Positions 35,064 through 43,718 of a stretch of 64,000 bases of DNA are shown piece after piece. Position 1 is the stretch's first letter. The number at the start of each line of letters is the position of its first letter. Position numbers and translations under genes: made by a program. The notes under the pieces are model-generated. The model was not told where the DNA came from, made no database searches, and saw nothing but the letters and a program-made list of their open reading frames with translations. Origin of the DNA: G965220205 sp965220205 (GTDB lineage Bacteria > Chloroflexota > Dehalococcoidia > Lucifugimonadales > Australimonadaceae); contig OZ244812.1 in NCBI GenBank assembly GCA_965220205.1, positions 1,984,001 through 2,048,000 of the forward strand. Direction: 5' to 3'.

Positions 35064-35993
35064 CTAGGCGCGTATCTCCTCGCGCATGAACCGCACGTAG
35101 GAGACGACGAAGAGCACGGTCACCATCGAGAGCAGCACGACGATGTGGGGCCAGACGAGTTGGAGGCTCTGCGACGCGGGCACAGGCGACGCGAGCAGGC
35201 CCGCGAACCGGCTCGGCTCGAACGCCTGGATGGCGCCTATGGACAGCGCGCGCCCGTTCATCGGGTCGAGCAGGATTCCCGTCGCCTCGGAGAAGAGCTC
35301 GCCGGGCGACGCCCTGGCAACCCACCGCTCGACGTTGAAGTGGCGCTGCGCGTCGTCCACGGTCTCGACCTCGCTCACGACGCGGTCCGCGATGGCGGAC
35401 GCGGCCAGCAGTACGAAGAAGCTCGCGGCGACCCACACGCCGATGGACACGAGCGCCGACGCCACGGCGGTGCGGAGAAAGACTGACGCGGTCATGGCGG
35501 CGGCCAGCCAGAAAGCCAGATAGGCAATCGAGACGAGGCCGAACCCGACCAGGCGCGTGATCTCGTCCCCGCCCGGCGGCACGCCGATGCGGAACATGGC
35601 CACGCCGATCACGCTGAGCCCCATGCTCACAACGACGATGGCCAGCGTCGTGAGTCCCGCCAGGAACTTCCCGTTGAACACGGCGTCGCGGTAAACGGGT
35701 TGCGAGAGGAGCCTCGCCAACGTGCCCTGGGTGCGCTCGCCGTTGATCGCGTCGAAGCCGAGCGCTATACCGATGATTGGGCCGAAGAAGGCGAGGAACT
35801 CGAGCAGCGAGATGGGCACGCTGTCCGCGCTGAGGAACACGTCTAGGAAGAAGAACCCGGCCCCGGTGGCAATCAGCCGGTCCACGTCGATGAACGAGCC
35901 CCACACGACGCCGAGCAGCACCGTGACCAGCAGCAGGACAAACCGGCGGCGGCCGAAGTGGTCGGCGAGTTCTTTCCAGAATACGGCCCACAT
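35064..35993 (-). CDS. ABC-2 type permease
   Basis: 309 aa with about six spans. The N-terminal span (FVLLLVTVLLGVVWGSFID) is followed by a long external loop, then FFGPIIGIALGFDAINGERTQGT, typical of ABC-2 permeases of the NosY/GldF type. Third gene of a triad with the ATPase (3 nt gap) and the NEW3 protein. Probably the membrane part of an exporter or of a membrane-remodelling complex; substrate unknown. Confidence 0.88.
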   Translation of the reverse strand: MWAVFWKELADHFGRRRFVLLLVTVLLGVVWGSFIDVDRLIATGAGFFFLDVFLSADSVPISLLEFLAFFGPIIGIALGFDAINGERTQGTLARLLSQPVYRDAVFNGKFLAGLTTLAIVVVSMGLSVIGVAMFRIGVPPGGDEITRLVGFGLVSIAYLAFWLAAAMTASVFLRTAVASALVSIGVWVAASFFVLLAASAIADRVVSEVETVDDAQRHFNVERWVARASPGELFSEATGILLDPMNGRALSIGAIQAFEPSRFAGLLASPVPASQSLQLVWPHIVVLLSMVTVLFVVSYVRFMREEIRA

Positions 35994-35996
35994 GGC

Positions 35997-36944
35997 TCAG
36001 TCCCCCACCGCAAAGTACCGGAGATAGATTTCCTCGAGCGACCTGTTCTCGGCTCTCACGCCCACTAGGCTCGCCCCCTCGGCGACGACCATCGCGGCAG
36101 CGGCGGCCCGCACGTCGTTTTCGCTCTCAACCAGGAACTGCGACCCGACGCGCTCGCAACTCCTGACTGACGGCAGCGCCGCCAGCTTGCCGCGCAGCTC
36201 CTCGCTCCCGCCAATCACGTCGAGCACAACGTTGAACCCGCCCCGAGCGTCCGTCGAGGTCAACTCGGCGACCGTTCCCTCGAGCACCAGCTTGCCGTGG
36301 GACATGATGCCGACGCGGTGGCAGACGCGCTGCACCTCGTGGAGCTGGTGAGAGGAGAGGAATATCGTGATGCCGCGTTCGGAACTCAGCTCCTCGATGA
36401 TGCCCAGCAGCCACTGGATGCCCGCCGGGTCGAGCCCGAGCGTCGGGTCGTCAAGGATGATCACCTGCGGTTGTTTGAGCAGCACGTCCGCGAGGCCCAA
36501 GCGCTGGCGCATCCCGCGGGAATACTGTCCAACGGGCTGCCGCGTCGCGCTCCCGAGCTCGACGGTGTTCAGCAGCTCGTCGATGCGCGCGTTGGCCTCG
36601 CCGCGGGGGATGCCATTGAGATTTGCCGTGTACAGCAGGTTGTCGGCGCCCGACAGGTCGGGGTAGAAGCCGACCGACTCGGGGAGATAGCCGACCTGCC
36701 GCTTCACGCCCAACGGGTCCCGGGTCGGATCACGGCCGGCAACACGCACCCTTCCCCCCGACGGCTCGGTGAGTCCCAGGAACATGAGGATGGTCGTGCT
36801 CTTGCCGGAGCCGTTGGGGCCGAGGAAGCCGTACACCTCCCCCTGGCGCAGCGTCAGGTCCAACTCGTCGACGGCCCGGAACGTTCCGTACTCCTTGACG
36901 AGCCCCTGGGTCTCGATTACGACATCGCCCGTTGCCGTGCTCAT
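35997..36944 (-). CDS. ABC transporter ATP-binding protein
   Basis: 315 aa. Walker A GPNGSGKST (residues 42-50), signature YSRGMRQRLGLAD, Walker B and D-loop VIILDDPTLGLDPAG, and switch LSSHQLHEVQ. In Walker B the usual catalytic Glu is Asp (DDP in place of DEP), which may slow hydrolysis. A C-terminal 80-residue domain (AVLDVI-like ferredoxin fold) is typical of gliding/NosF-type ATPases. The ATG overlaps the NEW3 gene stop as ATGA. Confidence 0.94.
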   Translation of the reverse strand: MSTATGDVVIETQGLVKEYGTFRAVDELDLTLRQGEVYGFLGPNGSGKSTTILMFLGLTEPSGGRVRVAGRDPTRDPLGVKRQVGYLPESVGFYPDLSGADNLLYTANLNGIPRGEANARIDELLNTVELGSATRQPVGQYSRGMRQRLGLADVLLKQPQVIILDDPTLGLDPAGIQWLLGIIEELSSERGITIFLSSHQLHEVQRVCHRVGIMSHGKLVLEGTVAELTSTDARGGFNVVLDVIGGSEELRGKLAALPSVRSCERVGSQFLVESENDVRAAAAAMVVAEGASLVGVRAENRSLEEIYLRYFAVGD

Positions 36945-38185
36945 CGGCGTCCTAGCCTCCAGAACACGATGACGAGCCCCCCAAGCACGACGAGCACGAG
37001 CACGATGCCTAGCCACCCCCAGATCGTCGACTGCTCGACCGTGACGCGCAGGTCGACCGCGTCCGCGGTGTCCGCTGTGCGAGCGCGCAGCGTGAGGTTG
37101 TAGTCCCCAGGAATCGCGTCGTCGGGCGGGGCGATGGTGACGCCGACGTCGATGATGTTGTCTTGCGGCAGGCCCTCGACGGTGTCGATCTGGAAGCTCA
37201 CGGTCCAATCGGGCGGGGAGTCGGCGAGGAGGCCAATGTCAAAGAGATCGCCCGTCCCCACGTTGCCGAGCCGGACCTGAGTCGTGGTCTCCTCGCCCGC
37301 TACGGCGTCGATCGAGAGCAGGCCGGACGGCGTCGTCATCGTCACCTCTCCGCGGCCCACGAGCAGAATGCCGAGCAGAGTGCTCGCCGAGAACTCGTCG
37401 CTGGAGGCGCGGATGGGGATGAAGTACTGACCCGTCGAGGCGAAGAACGACGGCCGCACGTTGACGTCGATCCGCTCGTTCTGCGCTTCGGGGATGCTCA
37501 CGCTGGAGATGAGCTTCTCGTCGCCGAAGGCGGGGGCGAAGCTCAGGTCCCACCCGGGCTGGATGGGGCCGTCGGGCGCGTCGCGGCGGACTTCGCCGGC
37601 GAGCTCAAAGGAGCGCTCGTCGGCGGTGTTGTTGATCACGACGATCTCGAACTGGTACTGGCTCCCCGTCGGGCCGGACTGGACGGGGAAGTCGGTCCTC
37701 ACCTCCATGAACTCCTCGGCGGCCGGCGGCTGCTCGGGCACGGTGATGCGGTAGGTCCCGCGCATGTAGACGACCGACTCGTTCTGCGACGACACCATGA
37801 CGTTGAATGAATACTCGCCGGGAGCGGGCGGCGGGTCTTCCGGGAGAGTGACGCGGATGCGCGGCCGCTCGCCCAGGCTGTCCTCCTCCGTCGGCTCGAC
37901 GATCATCTCAGTGATCCGGTAGCGGAAGAGCCGGTTCCACACGGCGATGTCCCAGCCCTCAGGGACACTAGACACCGTCGTCTTGACAATCACAGCGTTC
38001 TGCGTTGTGTTCGCGATGTCTAGGTCGAGGTCGACTCGGGTCTCGCCCGGGGCAAGCTCGAGGGCCCTGATGGGAGAGTTCACCGAGATGTCGTCGGAGT
38101 CCTGCGCCAACGCAGACCCGTACAGCCCCAAGAGGACTGCGACCGAAATCAGCAACGCTCCGCCTACCCGCCCAAAGATGCGCAT
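36941..38185 (-). CDS. secreted NEW3-domain surface protein, membrane anchored
   Basis: 414 aa. Signal peptide at 1-27 (LLISVAVLLGLYGSALAQD), then repeated beta-sandwich regions with the NEW3-type pattern (VDLDLDIANTTQNAVIVK, QFEIVVINNTADERSFEL, TTTQVRLGNVGTGDLFDI, DAIPGDYNLTLRARTADTAD). A C-terminal span (IVLVLVVLGGLVIVFW) and a short basic tail anchor it outside. Encoded upstream of an ABC ATPase and permease, as in several Chloroflexota and archaea, where the surface protein may bind the exported or imported substrate. Confidence 0.86.
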   Translation of the reverse strand: MRIFGRVGGALLISVAVLLGLYGSALAQDSDDISVNSPIRALELAPGETRVDLDLDIANTTQNAVIVKTTVSSVPEGWDIAVWNRLFRYRITEMIVEPTEEDSLGERPRIRVTLPEDPPPAPGEYSFNVMVSSQNESVVYMRGTYRITVPEQPPAAEEFMEVRTDFPVQSGPTGSQYQFEIVVINNTADERSFELAGEVRRDAPDGPIQPGWDLSFAPAFGDEKLISSVSIPEAQNERIDVNVRPSFFASTGQYFIPIRASSDEFSASTLLGILLVGRGEVTMTTPSGLLSIDAVAGEETTTQVRLGNVGTGDLFDIGLLADSPPDWTVSFQIDTVEGLPQDNIIDVGVTIAPPDDAIPGDYNLTLRARTADTADAVDLRVTVEQSTIWGWLGIVLVLVVLGGLVIVFWRLGRR

Positions 38186-38369
38186 CTCTCTGCCACCTCA
38201 ACTCGTCGTCGTTATGGTAGTTATGCGACGCACGGCCAATCGCATCTATCCATGGTACTCATCGGGGGCTTCTCCGCGCAACGCCCTTCACGCCCGTGGA
38301 ACGCCGATGTCGCCCTCACATCTTGCCTATACGGCAGAGGGCGAGGGTTGGATTCACCGGGATGAGGAG

Positions 38370-39116
38370 CTACGCAACAGGGACAAGCGGCCGGAAGCGG
38401 TCGAACTCTTGGGGCAGGAGCGGCAACAACTGCTCGCCGGTCATGCCGTAGACGTCGTAGGTCATGGAGAGTTGGTTCAGGACGCGGATGATGCGGGGGA
38501 GGCTGCCGGGAGGCGCGGACGCGTTATCGGTTCCCAGCGCGCCTCGGCGCAGGCGGCGTGTGGCCCTGTCTGCGTAGAGTTGGTGTATCAACTGCACGAC
38601 GCCTCTGGAACGAAACAGCTCGGGAGACTGAACCACGCGAAGCGTGAACTGGCCCATGGACCCGGCAGGCGCGTCGAGCAGCAGCCAAGCGTCCTCTCCG
38701 TGCAACGTCCAGACATCGTAGGCCATCATAAGCCGGTGATGTGAACGGTCGCGCGAGTCGTGTGTTCGCGGGTCGATCAGGTGCGCGATCTCCGCGTATG
38801 CTCCGCGTCCGCCATCATGCGCTATCTGCTCCAAGTAGAACATGCCCAGCCATGACCAAAGATACGCATTGCCCGCGACGGCCCTCACGCCAAGCGGCTC
38901 GAGCTGCGCGGCGAGATACTGCCCCGCCTCGCGCCGGTTGGCGAAGGCCCGCGACTCCACATACGCTTCCGGCTCCACGGGTTCCGCATACTTATGGTCG
39001 GACAACAGCCCCGTAGGAAGCGGCATCCACCCGAACTGGCGTATCGATTTCAGGTATGTCTCGGCCTGCCGCATGCCCTCTTCGGTCAATTCGCATACTG
39101 CGGTCTGTTTGCTCAT
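38370..39116 (-). CDS. unknown protein, third gene of the GHKL-ATPase operon
   Basis: 248 aa, not recognised. The first 40 residues (MSKQTAVCELTEEGMRQAET) precede a mixed region with EPEAYVESRAFANRREAGQY and a hydrophobic/aromatic core AGNAYLWSWLGMFYLEQIAH. Then come DRSHHRLMMAYDVWTLHGE and a conserved-looking end VLNQLSMTYDVYGMTGEQLL and PLLPQEFDRFRPL. No nuclease or helicase motif was found. Start ATG 39116 has GAGG 5-6 nt upstream and lies 7 nt after the middle gene. It belongs to the operon 41860-38370 and should work with the ATPase. Confidence 0.7.
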   Translation of the reverse strand: MSKQTAVCELTEEGMRQAETYLKSIRQFGWMPLPTGLLSDHKYAEPVEPEAYVESRAFANRREAGQYLAAQLEPLGVRAVAGNAYLWSWLGMFYLEQIAHDGGRGAYAEIAHLIDPRTHDSRDRSHHRLMMAYDVWTLHGEDAWLLLDAPAGSMGQFTLRVVQSPELFRSRGVVQLIHQLYADRATRRLRRGALGTDNASAPPGSLPRIIRVLNQLSMTYDVYGMTGEQLLPLLPQEFDRFRPLVPVA

Positions 39117-39123
39117 ATCAGCC

Positions 39124-39876
39124 TCAACGCTGCCCCAACGCAGCGGCGTAGAAATCGCTGGCGTGGAAATGGCGTCTTGCGAATGCCGCAACCGCCGCGT
39201 CAATCCAGTCCATGCGCGCGGCTCGCTCGTCTCCGTCCCGACTAGGATTGAGCGGGGCGCTGTAGAAACCGCGCACGAACATCATTAGCTCGCTCCAATC
39301 CCCGCTTTCATCGTCCGGCCCGTAGTCGTCTACGATGAGCGCCATCGTGAGCATCACGCGCAGCACCTCCGGCATCACCAGGCCCCGAAAGGCGCTGTCG
39401 TGGAGAACGGCCTGGCCTATGCCGTGGATGTTCTCGTTCACCAACAGCGTTGGGGCACCGGTCCCGGCGAACTGCAAGCGCCAGACCTCTTTCCCCAGAT
39501 CCTCTCCCTTCAGCCAAACGAGCGAGCCGTGATGCTCCTCTTGGTGCGGCCTAACGCGATTCGCCATCGCCAGCAGCACGCCCGACCCGTCGGGCGCAAC
39601 CACCTTCACCCGAAATGAAGGATTCACGGGCATATCCGTCAGGCGGCGGTCCAACGGCGGGGCCAGGGCCCCCACTTTCCCCCACGGGAACCTGACGGCC
39701 GCCCGTCCGCTGTACGCTTCAACGATCACGTCCGCATCGGGCGGCAGATCCAGACCGTTCAAGTCCAACTCTGCAGTGAACGCCGGAGTGGCGCCGCTGT
39801 CCCTCTCCTCGATCCTGACGGCAACGCGCTGCTGGTCTATACGCTTGCGCTCGGTGAAGTTAAACCTACGTATCAT
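39124..39876 (-). CDS. unknown protein, middle gene of the GHKL-ATPase operon
   Basis: 250 aa, not recognised. The N-terminal 150 residues look beta-rich (RRFNFTERKRIDQQRVAVRI, DVIVEAYSGRAAVRFPWGKV, FRVKVVAPDGSGVLLAMANR). The C-terminal part is helical (GLVMPEVLRVMLTMALIVDD, MDWIDAAVAAFARRHFHASD). The ATG lies inside the ATPase reading frame (11-nt overlap), so translation is coupled. Short 'NFT' start and repeated acidic turns suggest a specific protein family rather than a fragment. Function unknown. Confidence 0.7.
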   Translation of the reverse strand: MIRRFNFTERKRIDQQRVAVRIEERDSGATPAFTAELDLNGLDLPPDADVIVEAYSGRAAVRFPWGKVGALAPPLDRRLTDMPVNPSFRVKVVAPDGSGVLLAMANRVRPHQEEHHGSLVWLKGEDLGKEVWRLQFAGTGAPTLLVNENIHGIGQAVLHDSAFRGLVMPEVLRVMLTMALIVDDYGPDDESGDWSELMMFVRGFYSAPLNPSRDGDERAARMDWIDAAVAAFARRHFHASDFYAAALGQR

Positions 39877-41860
39877 CGCCCGCCTCTCCGTCGCCAGACC
39901 GATCACCGACGGACCTTTGCACGTCCACCAATAGGTCGCGGTGGGCGTCGAACCCGCGCACAGTAACGGAGAAGGTCGCGGGGTCGTCGATCTCCAATAG
40001 CAGCTCGTTTCCCCTCTCTCCGTTAACGACGTGGCAGCCATTGAGGCTCACATCGAGGGCGCCTGTCCCGTGGAGCCGGAAATCGTGCGGGTTGTAGCTG
40101 GTCATTGCGTTGCCGCGCGGAACCTCGTAAGCGGCGCGGAGTCGCACCCGGCCGGGCGGTCTCGCGACGCCTAGGGCGAGTCGCACACCAAACCCGTCGC
40201 TCACCTGATGCAGGTCAAAGTCGGGATGCGGCGGCGGCAAATCAGGCGTGATCGGAGTCGGCTTTTCAGCCGGCGCTCCGTCTCGGCTCCTGCGCGGCCG
40301 AGGACCGCCGCCGGAAGGGAAAATGTCAGCGAGCGCGTCTTTTTGCAGTCCTACCGGCGCCGCCTCCCAAATGCTGAGCAGAGCAGAGGGGGCCTCGCGG
40401 ACTTGCTTAATACGCCGATACGGGGCTACCCAACGCTTGCCGACCCGTTCGTCCTGCGGACGCCAGGATGTATGCGCGGGCGGCTCCGAGTCGCGCAACA
40501 TCGCCGCCAGCGGCTCGTGTTCGTCCACAATCAGCAGCGTCCGCGCTGGGCGACGCCCCAGGAAGTCCATCTCGGGTATGGAAAGCGTGCCGCGGACATA
40601 GTAGTCGTGCCCATGCGGCAGCGAGTCGTCTCGCTGCACATACAAGCGGAAGCCCGTCCGCTGCTTGCGGGTTGCGTTCTTTCGCTCAACCGTCATGCCG
40701 ACGCGGAACGCCAGCAACTCGCCGCCATCGTACCGGCGTCGCAACTCGGCGAGCTGATCGCGGTGCGGATACCCTTGCACGTTCCGAGGAGGCGTACTGA
40801 GGTCAATATGCTCGTAGTCAGGATCGAACGCCCCCACGCGGCACATCTCAAAGAGCCTCCGGTAGCTCTCTTGGCTCCGCTCTCCGCTGTCATCCAGGTC
40901 AAGGTGGCTCAGCACCTCGTCTATCGTATCGGCGGTTACTACTATCGGAGCGGACTCTCCGCCCTCGTCGACAGTCACTTCCAGCCGCTCAGCGATGATG
41001 GGATAGAAGTAGTTGTGCACGATGGCCGCCAGTATCTGCGGCCTGTCTATCGGCAGGTCGCCGTCCACCCGTGGGAACGGGATAACCACCGACAGTCCCG
41101 GCTCGTCCCGGAACTGAAGCCCAAAATCGGCGATGAACTGCTCGATGAAAGGCCGGTGCCCCGGTTCCGACAGACGGAGCGGCAGCGCCAGCCCGTCATC
41201 CATTTCTCCGAAGTACCCGTAGGGCGCGTGCCGCTGGCCGTTTACGTTATGCTTCGTCAGCACGGACTGGCCCATCAGCAGTGTCTCTCCATCGGAGCGG
41301 CGGCGCGTCACGGCAATGTAGGCGCTTGCGTGCGAAGCGTCAGGGAACACCCATTTGCCCAAGCCCCATGAGCCGCCGTCCTCGTCGGTTTTCCCCGAAC
41401 GGCCAACGTTGCGGAAGAACCAGTAGAAGTGATTGTTGTCGGCTGGCTCCGCTGCCGAATCGTCAAACTGCCGCCAGTCTCCCTCTAGTCCGACCGTGCC
41501 CGCGTCCTCAATCACCAAGTACTGCATTCCCGCGTTGGCGAGGCCGCGCAGGGCTATCCCGCGGCGGAAGTCATCGCTGGAGTCGAGTCCCGCTACGAGG
41601 TGTTCGTCCAGACTATCCACGTACCCGGCAGCGCTAACGCCGTCCAGTAGTTGGTGGACGCCCTGTAACGAGAAGCGCACCCGTACGGGCGCGTTGGTGC
41701 GCCGATCTACCCTCGCCAGGCCCGCGTCGAGCGAGTTCTGTATCGCTTCGCGGACGAGCCGTTCATTGATAGTCTCAGCCGCGAACAGTTCCCGTTCCAT
41801 CGGGTTCTGGTTCAGTTCACCGCGAGACATCTGGCGGAAACGCCATCGCGCGTCAACCAA
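39866..41860 (-). CDS. GHKL-type (Hsp90/MutL-like) ATPase, first gene of a three-gene operon
   Basis: 664 aa. N-terminal GHKL ATPase motifs: N-box INERLVREAIQNSLDAGL (Glu38, Asn42, Asp45), G1 box VIEDAGTVGLEG (Asp119-x-Gly), and G2/lid box GGSWGLGKWVFPDAS (about 162-176). A middle transducer-like part (YVRGTLSIPEMDFLGRRPAR) and a Pro-rich linker with RRSRDGAPAEKPTP lead to a beta-rich C-terminal domain (GFGVRLALGVARPPGRVRLR, TFSVTVRGFDAHRDLLVDVQ). The start is TTG with AGGAGAG 8 nt upstream. GHKL ATPases occur in repair and in anti-phage modules. No transport or kinase domain was seen. The partner genes are unknown proteins. Confidence 0.78.
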   Translation of the reverse strand: MVDARWRFRQMSRGELNQNPMERELFAAETINERLVREAIQNSLDAGLARVDRRTNAPVRVRFSLQGVHQLLDGVSAAGYVDSLDEHLVAGLDSSDDFRRGIALRGLANAGMQYLVIEDAGTVGLEGDWRQFDDSAAEPADNNHFYWFFRNVGRSGKTDEDGGSWGLGKWVFPDASHASAYIAVTRRRSDGETLLMGQSVLTKHNVNGQRHAPYGYFGEMDDGLALPLRLSEPGHRPFIEQFIADFGLQFRDEPGLSVVIPFPRVDGDLPIDRPQILAAIVHNYFYPIIAERLEVTVDEGGESAPIVVTADTIDEVLSHLDLDDSGERSQESYRRLFEMCRVGAFDPDYEHIDLSTPPRNVQGYPHRDQLAELRRRYDGGELLAFRVGMTVERKNATRKQRTGFRLYVQRDDSLPHGHDYYVRGTLSIPEMDFLGRRPARTLLIVDEHEPLAAMLRDSEPPAHTSWRPQDERVGKRWVAPYRRIKQVREAPSALLSIWEAAPVGLQKDALADIFPSGGGPRPRRSRDGAPAEKPTPITPDLPPPHPDFDLHQVSDGFGVRLALGVARPPGRVRLRAAYEVPRGNAMTSYNPHDFRLHGTGALDVSLNGCHVVNGERGNELLLEIDDPATFSVTVRGFDAHRDLLVDVQRSVGDRSGDGEAGDDT

Positions 41861-41989
41861 AGTAGTGCTCTCCTCATTGTCATGTGTCGCGGCGAGCAGG
41901 GCGATTCTAACAATGCCGCCGTCCCATCGTCAGGATTTGTCAGCCGTATTCTGCAGTCGTGGGCTGTCCTCGGGCTACCCGCCGTCGGC

Positions 41990-42775
41990 CTACGCTCGTT
42001 TCGCCTCTTCCCAGAGCGCGAGCTTGTCGGCTGTCGGCGCGTCGGCGAGCGTTGTTCCGCGACCGCGGAGCGCCTCCTCGATGCGGGTGAAGCGGTCGTA
42101 GAAGCGAGCGTTGGCGCCTCGGAGCGCCTGCTCCGGGTCGAGGCCTATCCGGACCGACGCTCCGGCCACCGCGAGCAGGACGTCGCCCAGCTCCTCCTCG
42201 GCGCGCGGGCCCGGCGCCGCCTCGGCGAGCTCACGGACCTCTTCGGCCAGCTTCTCGAAGATTGTATCGGGGTCGTCCCAATCGAAACCGGCGCGCCGCG
42301 CCCGGCCGAGCACGGCGTAGGCGTAGGCGAGCGCCGGCATCGCGCGCGGCACGCCGCCGAGCATCGAGCGGGGCGGACCGCCCCGCATCTCGCGCTCGTA
42401 CGCCTTCATGCGCTCCCAGTGCCCGATGCCCTCGGCGGCGGTGCGCGCCCCCTCCTCGCCGAACACGTGCGGGTGACGCCGCACCAGCTTCTCGTTCAAC
42501 TGCGCCAGCACGTCGCCTATCTCGAACGTGCCCTCGTCCTTGCCGATCTGAGCGTTGAGCAAGACCTGCATGAGCAGGTCGCCCAGCTCTTCGACCATTG
42601 CCGCCGGCTCGCCCGAAGTGAGCGCTTCCAGCGCCTCGTAACTCTCCTCCACCAGAGCCTCGCGGAGCGAGCGGTGCGTCTGTTCGAGGTCCCAGGGGCA
42701 CCCCGCCTCCGGGTCGCGCAGATGGCGTATCGTCTCCAGAAGCGTGGCGAAGCTTGCGGCGGGGTCGTTAGTCAC
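41990..42775 (-). CDS. mazG: nucleoside triphosphate pyrophosphohydrolase MazG
   Basis: 261 aa with two tandem MazG domains. The first shows GCPWDLEQTHRSLREALVEE and MVEELGDLLMQVLLNAQIG; the second shows FEKLAEEVRELAEAAPGP and AEEELGDVLLAVAGASVRI. The E-x2-E and D/E metal-binding pairs are present in both. It hydrolyses NTPs, including ppGpp-related and damaged nucleotides, and so moderates stress. GTG 42775 has GAGGAG about 8 nt upstream; longer reading is unsupported. Confidence 0.95.
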   Translation of the reverse strand: MTNDPAASFATLLETIRHLRDPEAGCPWDLEQTHRSLREALVEESYEALEALTSGEPAAMVEELGDLLMQVLLNAQIGKDEGTFEIGDVLAQLNEKLVRRHPHVFGEEGARTAAEGIGHWERMKAYEREMRGGPPRSMLGGVPRAMPALAYAYAVLGRARRAGFDWDDPDTIFEKLAEEVRELAEAAPGPRAEEELGDVLLAVAGASVRIGLDPEQALRGANARFYDRFTRIEEALRGRGTTLADAPTADKLALWEEAKRA

Positions 42776-42919
42776 GAGCGCTGCTCCTCGTTCCCAAGAT
42801 AGGTCCCAAGCGAGACGGTCGGTCGCGATTATAGACGGGCCCGGCCTCGCGGCGAGCCTGGACAGGACCGTCGGCGACAGGCAGCATGTCCCGCGCGAGC
42901 GCATAGTCGCGCCGACGCT

Positions 42920-43651
42920 ATGGCCGCAGGCGAGCGGAGAGAGGGTGTTTTGGACGATCGAGCCCGCCGATGGCGGACGGCGCGGGACGTGCTCGGGTGG
43001 CTGGCGGCCGTTGCCCTGATGCTTCTCGTCGTGACGACGACCGTCAGGTTCGCCGCCAACAGCTTGACCGTGTACGAGAAGCTGTTCGAGCGGCATCAGG
43101 TCACGCTTCGCACGGGGATCACAGCGGAGGGCCTGCGCGACGTCGGGGCGGAGATCCAGGACTACTTCAACAGCAACCGGGAGCCGCTCGTCGTCACCGC
43201 CGAGGTGAACGGCGTCGAGCAGAGCCTGTTCGGCCCGGACGAAGCGTCCCACATGGCCGACGTGAAGCAGCTGTTCCGGAAGACCTACCGGACGCAGGAG
43301 GCGTCGGCTCTGTTTCTCGTCGTGGCGGCTGCCGCAGTGCTGGCGACGCGGCGCCGGAGCGGGCTCGCCGATGTCGCGAGCTGGCTGCGGCGCGGGGGCG
43401 TTCTGACCATCGCGACCATCGGCGTGCTCGGCATCGCGAGCGTCGTCGCATTCGACGTGGTGTTCGAGATATTCCACCGGATGGGGTTCCCGCAGGGGAA
43501 CTACCGTTTCGATACGAGGACCGCGTATCTGGTGCGGGTCTTCCCGTTCGGTTTCTGGCAGGAGATCACCCTGCTGATCGGCGCGCTCTCGCTCGCCGCG
43601 GGGGGGCTGCTCCTGCTCGCCGGGGCGCGGGCGCGAAGGGTTGGCCTCTAG
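42920..43651 (+). CDS. TIGR01906/DUF1461-family integral membrane protein
   Basis: 243 aa with spans at about 23-47, 118-138, 155-178 and 210-235. The first external loop carries GLRDVGAEIQDYFNSNREPL and SLFGPDEASHMADVKQLFRK, the pattern of the TIGR01906 family. Function unknown; members are common in Gram-positive bacteria and Chloroflexota. A rather charged, basic N-terminus (GERREGVLDDRARRWR) sits inside. Convergent with mfd across a hairpin at 43685-43706. Confidence 0.82.
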   Translation: MAAGERREGVLDDRARRWRTARDVLGWLAAVALMLLVVTTTVRFAANSLTVYEKLFERHQVTLRTGITAEGLRDVGAEIQDYFNSNREPLVVTAEVNGVEQSLFGPDEASHMADVKQLFRKTYRTQEASALFLVVAAAAVLATRRRSGLADVASWLRRGGVLTIATIGVLGIASVVAFDVVFEIFHRMGFPQGNYRFDTRTAYLVRVFPFGFWQEITLLIGALSLAAGGLLLLAGARARRVGL

Positions 43652-43684
43652 GGGGGTGCGGAACAGGCGTCCCCCCTCCTCGAT

Positions 43685-43706
43685 CCTCCCCCGGTGGGGG
43701 CGGAGG
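43685..43706. terminator. hairpin between convergent TIGR01906 and mfd genes
   Basis: CCTCCCCC / GGGGGCGGAGG around a 3-nt loop, member of the same G/C palindrome family. Likely bidirectional terminator, without T-run. Confidence 0.45.
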
Positions 43707-43718
43707 CCAGAGGGCGAG

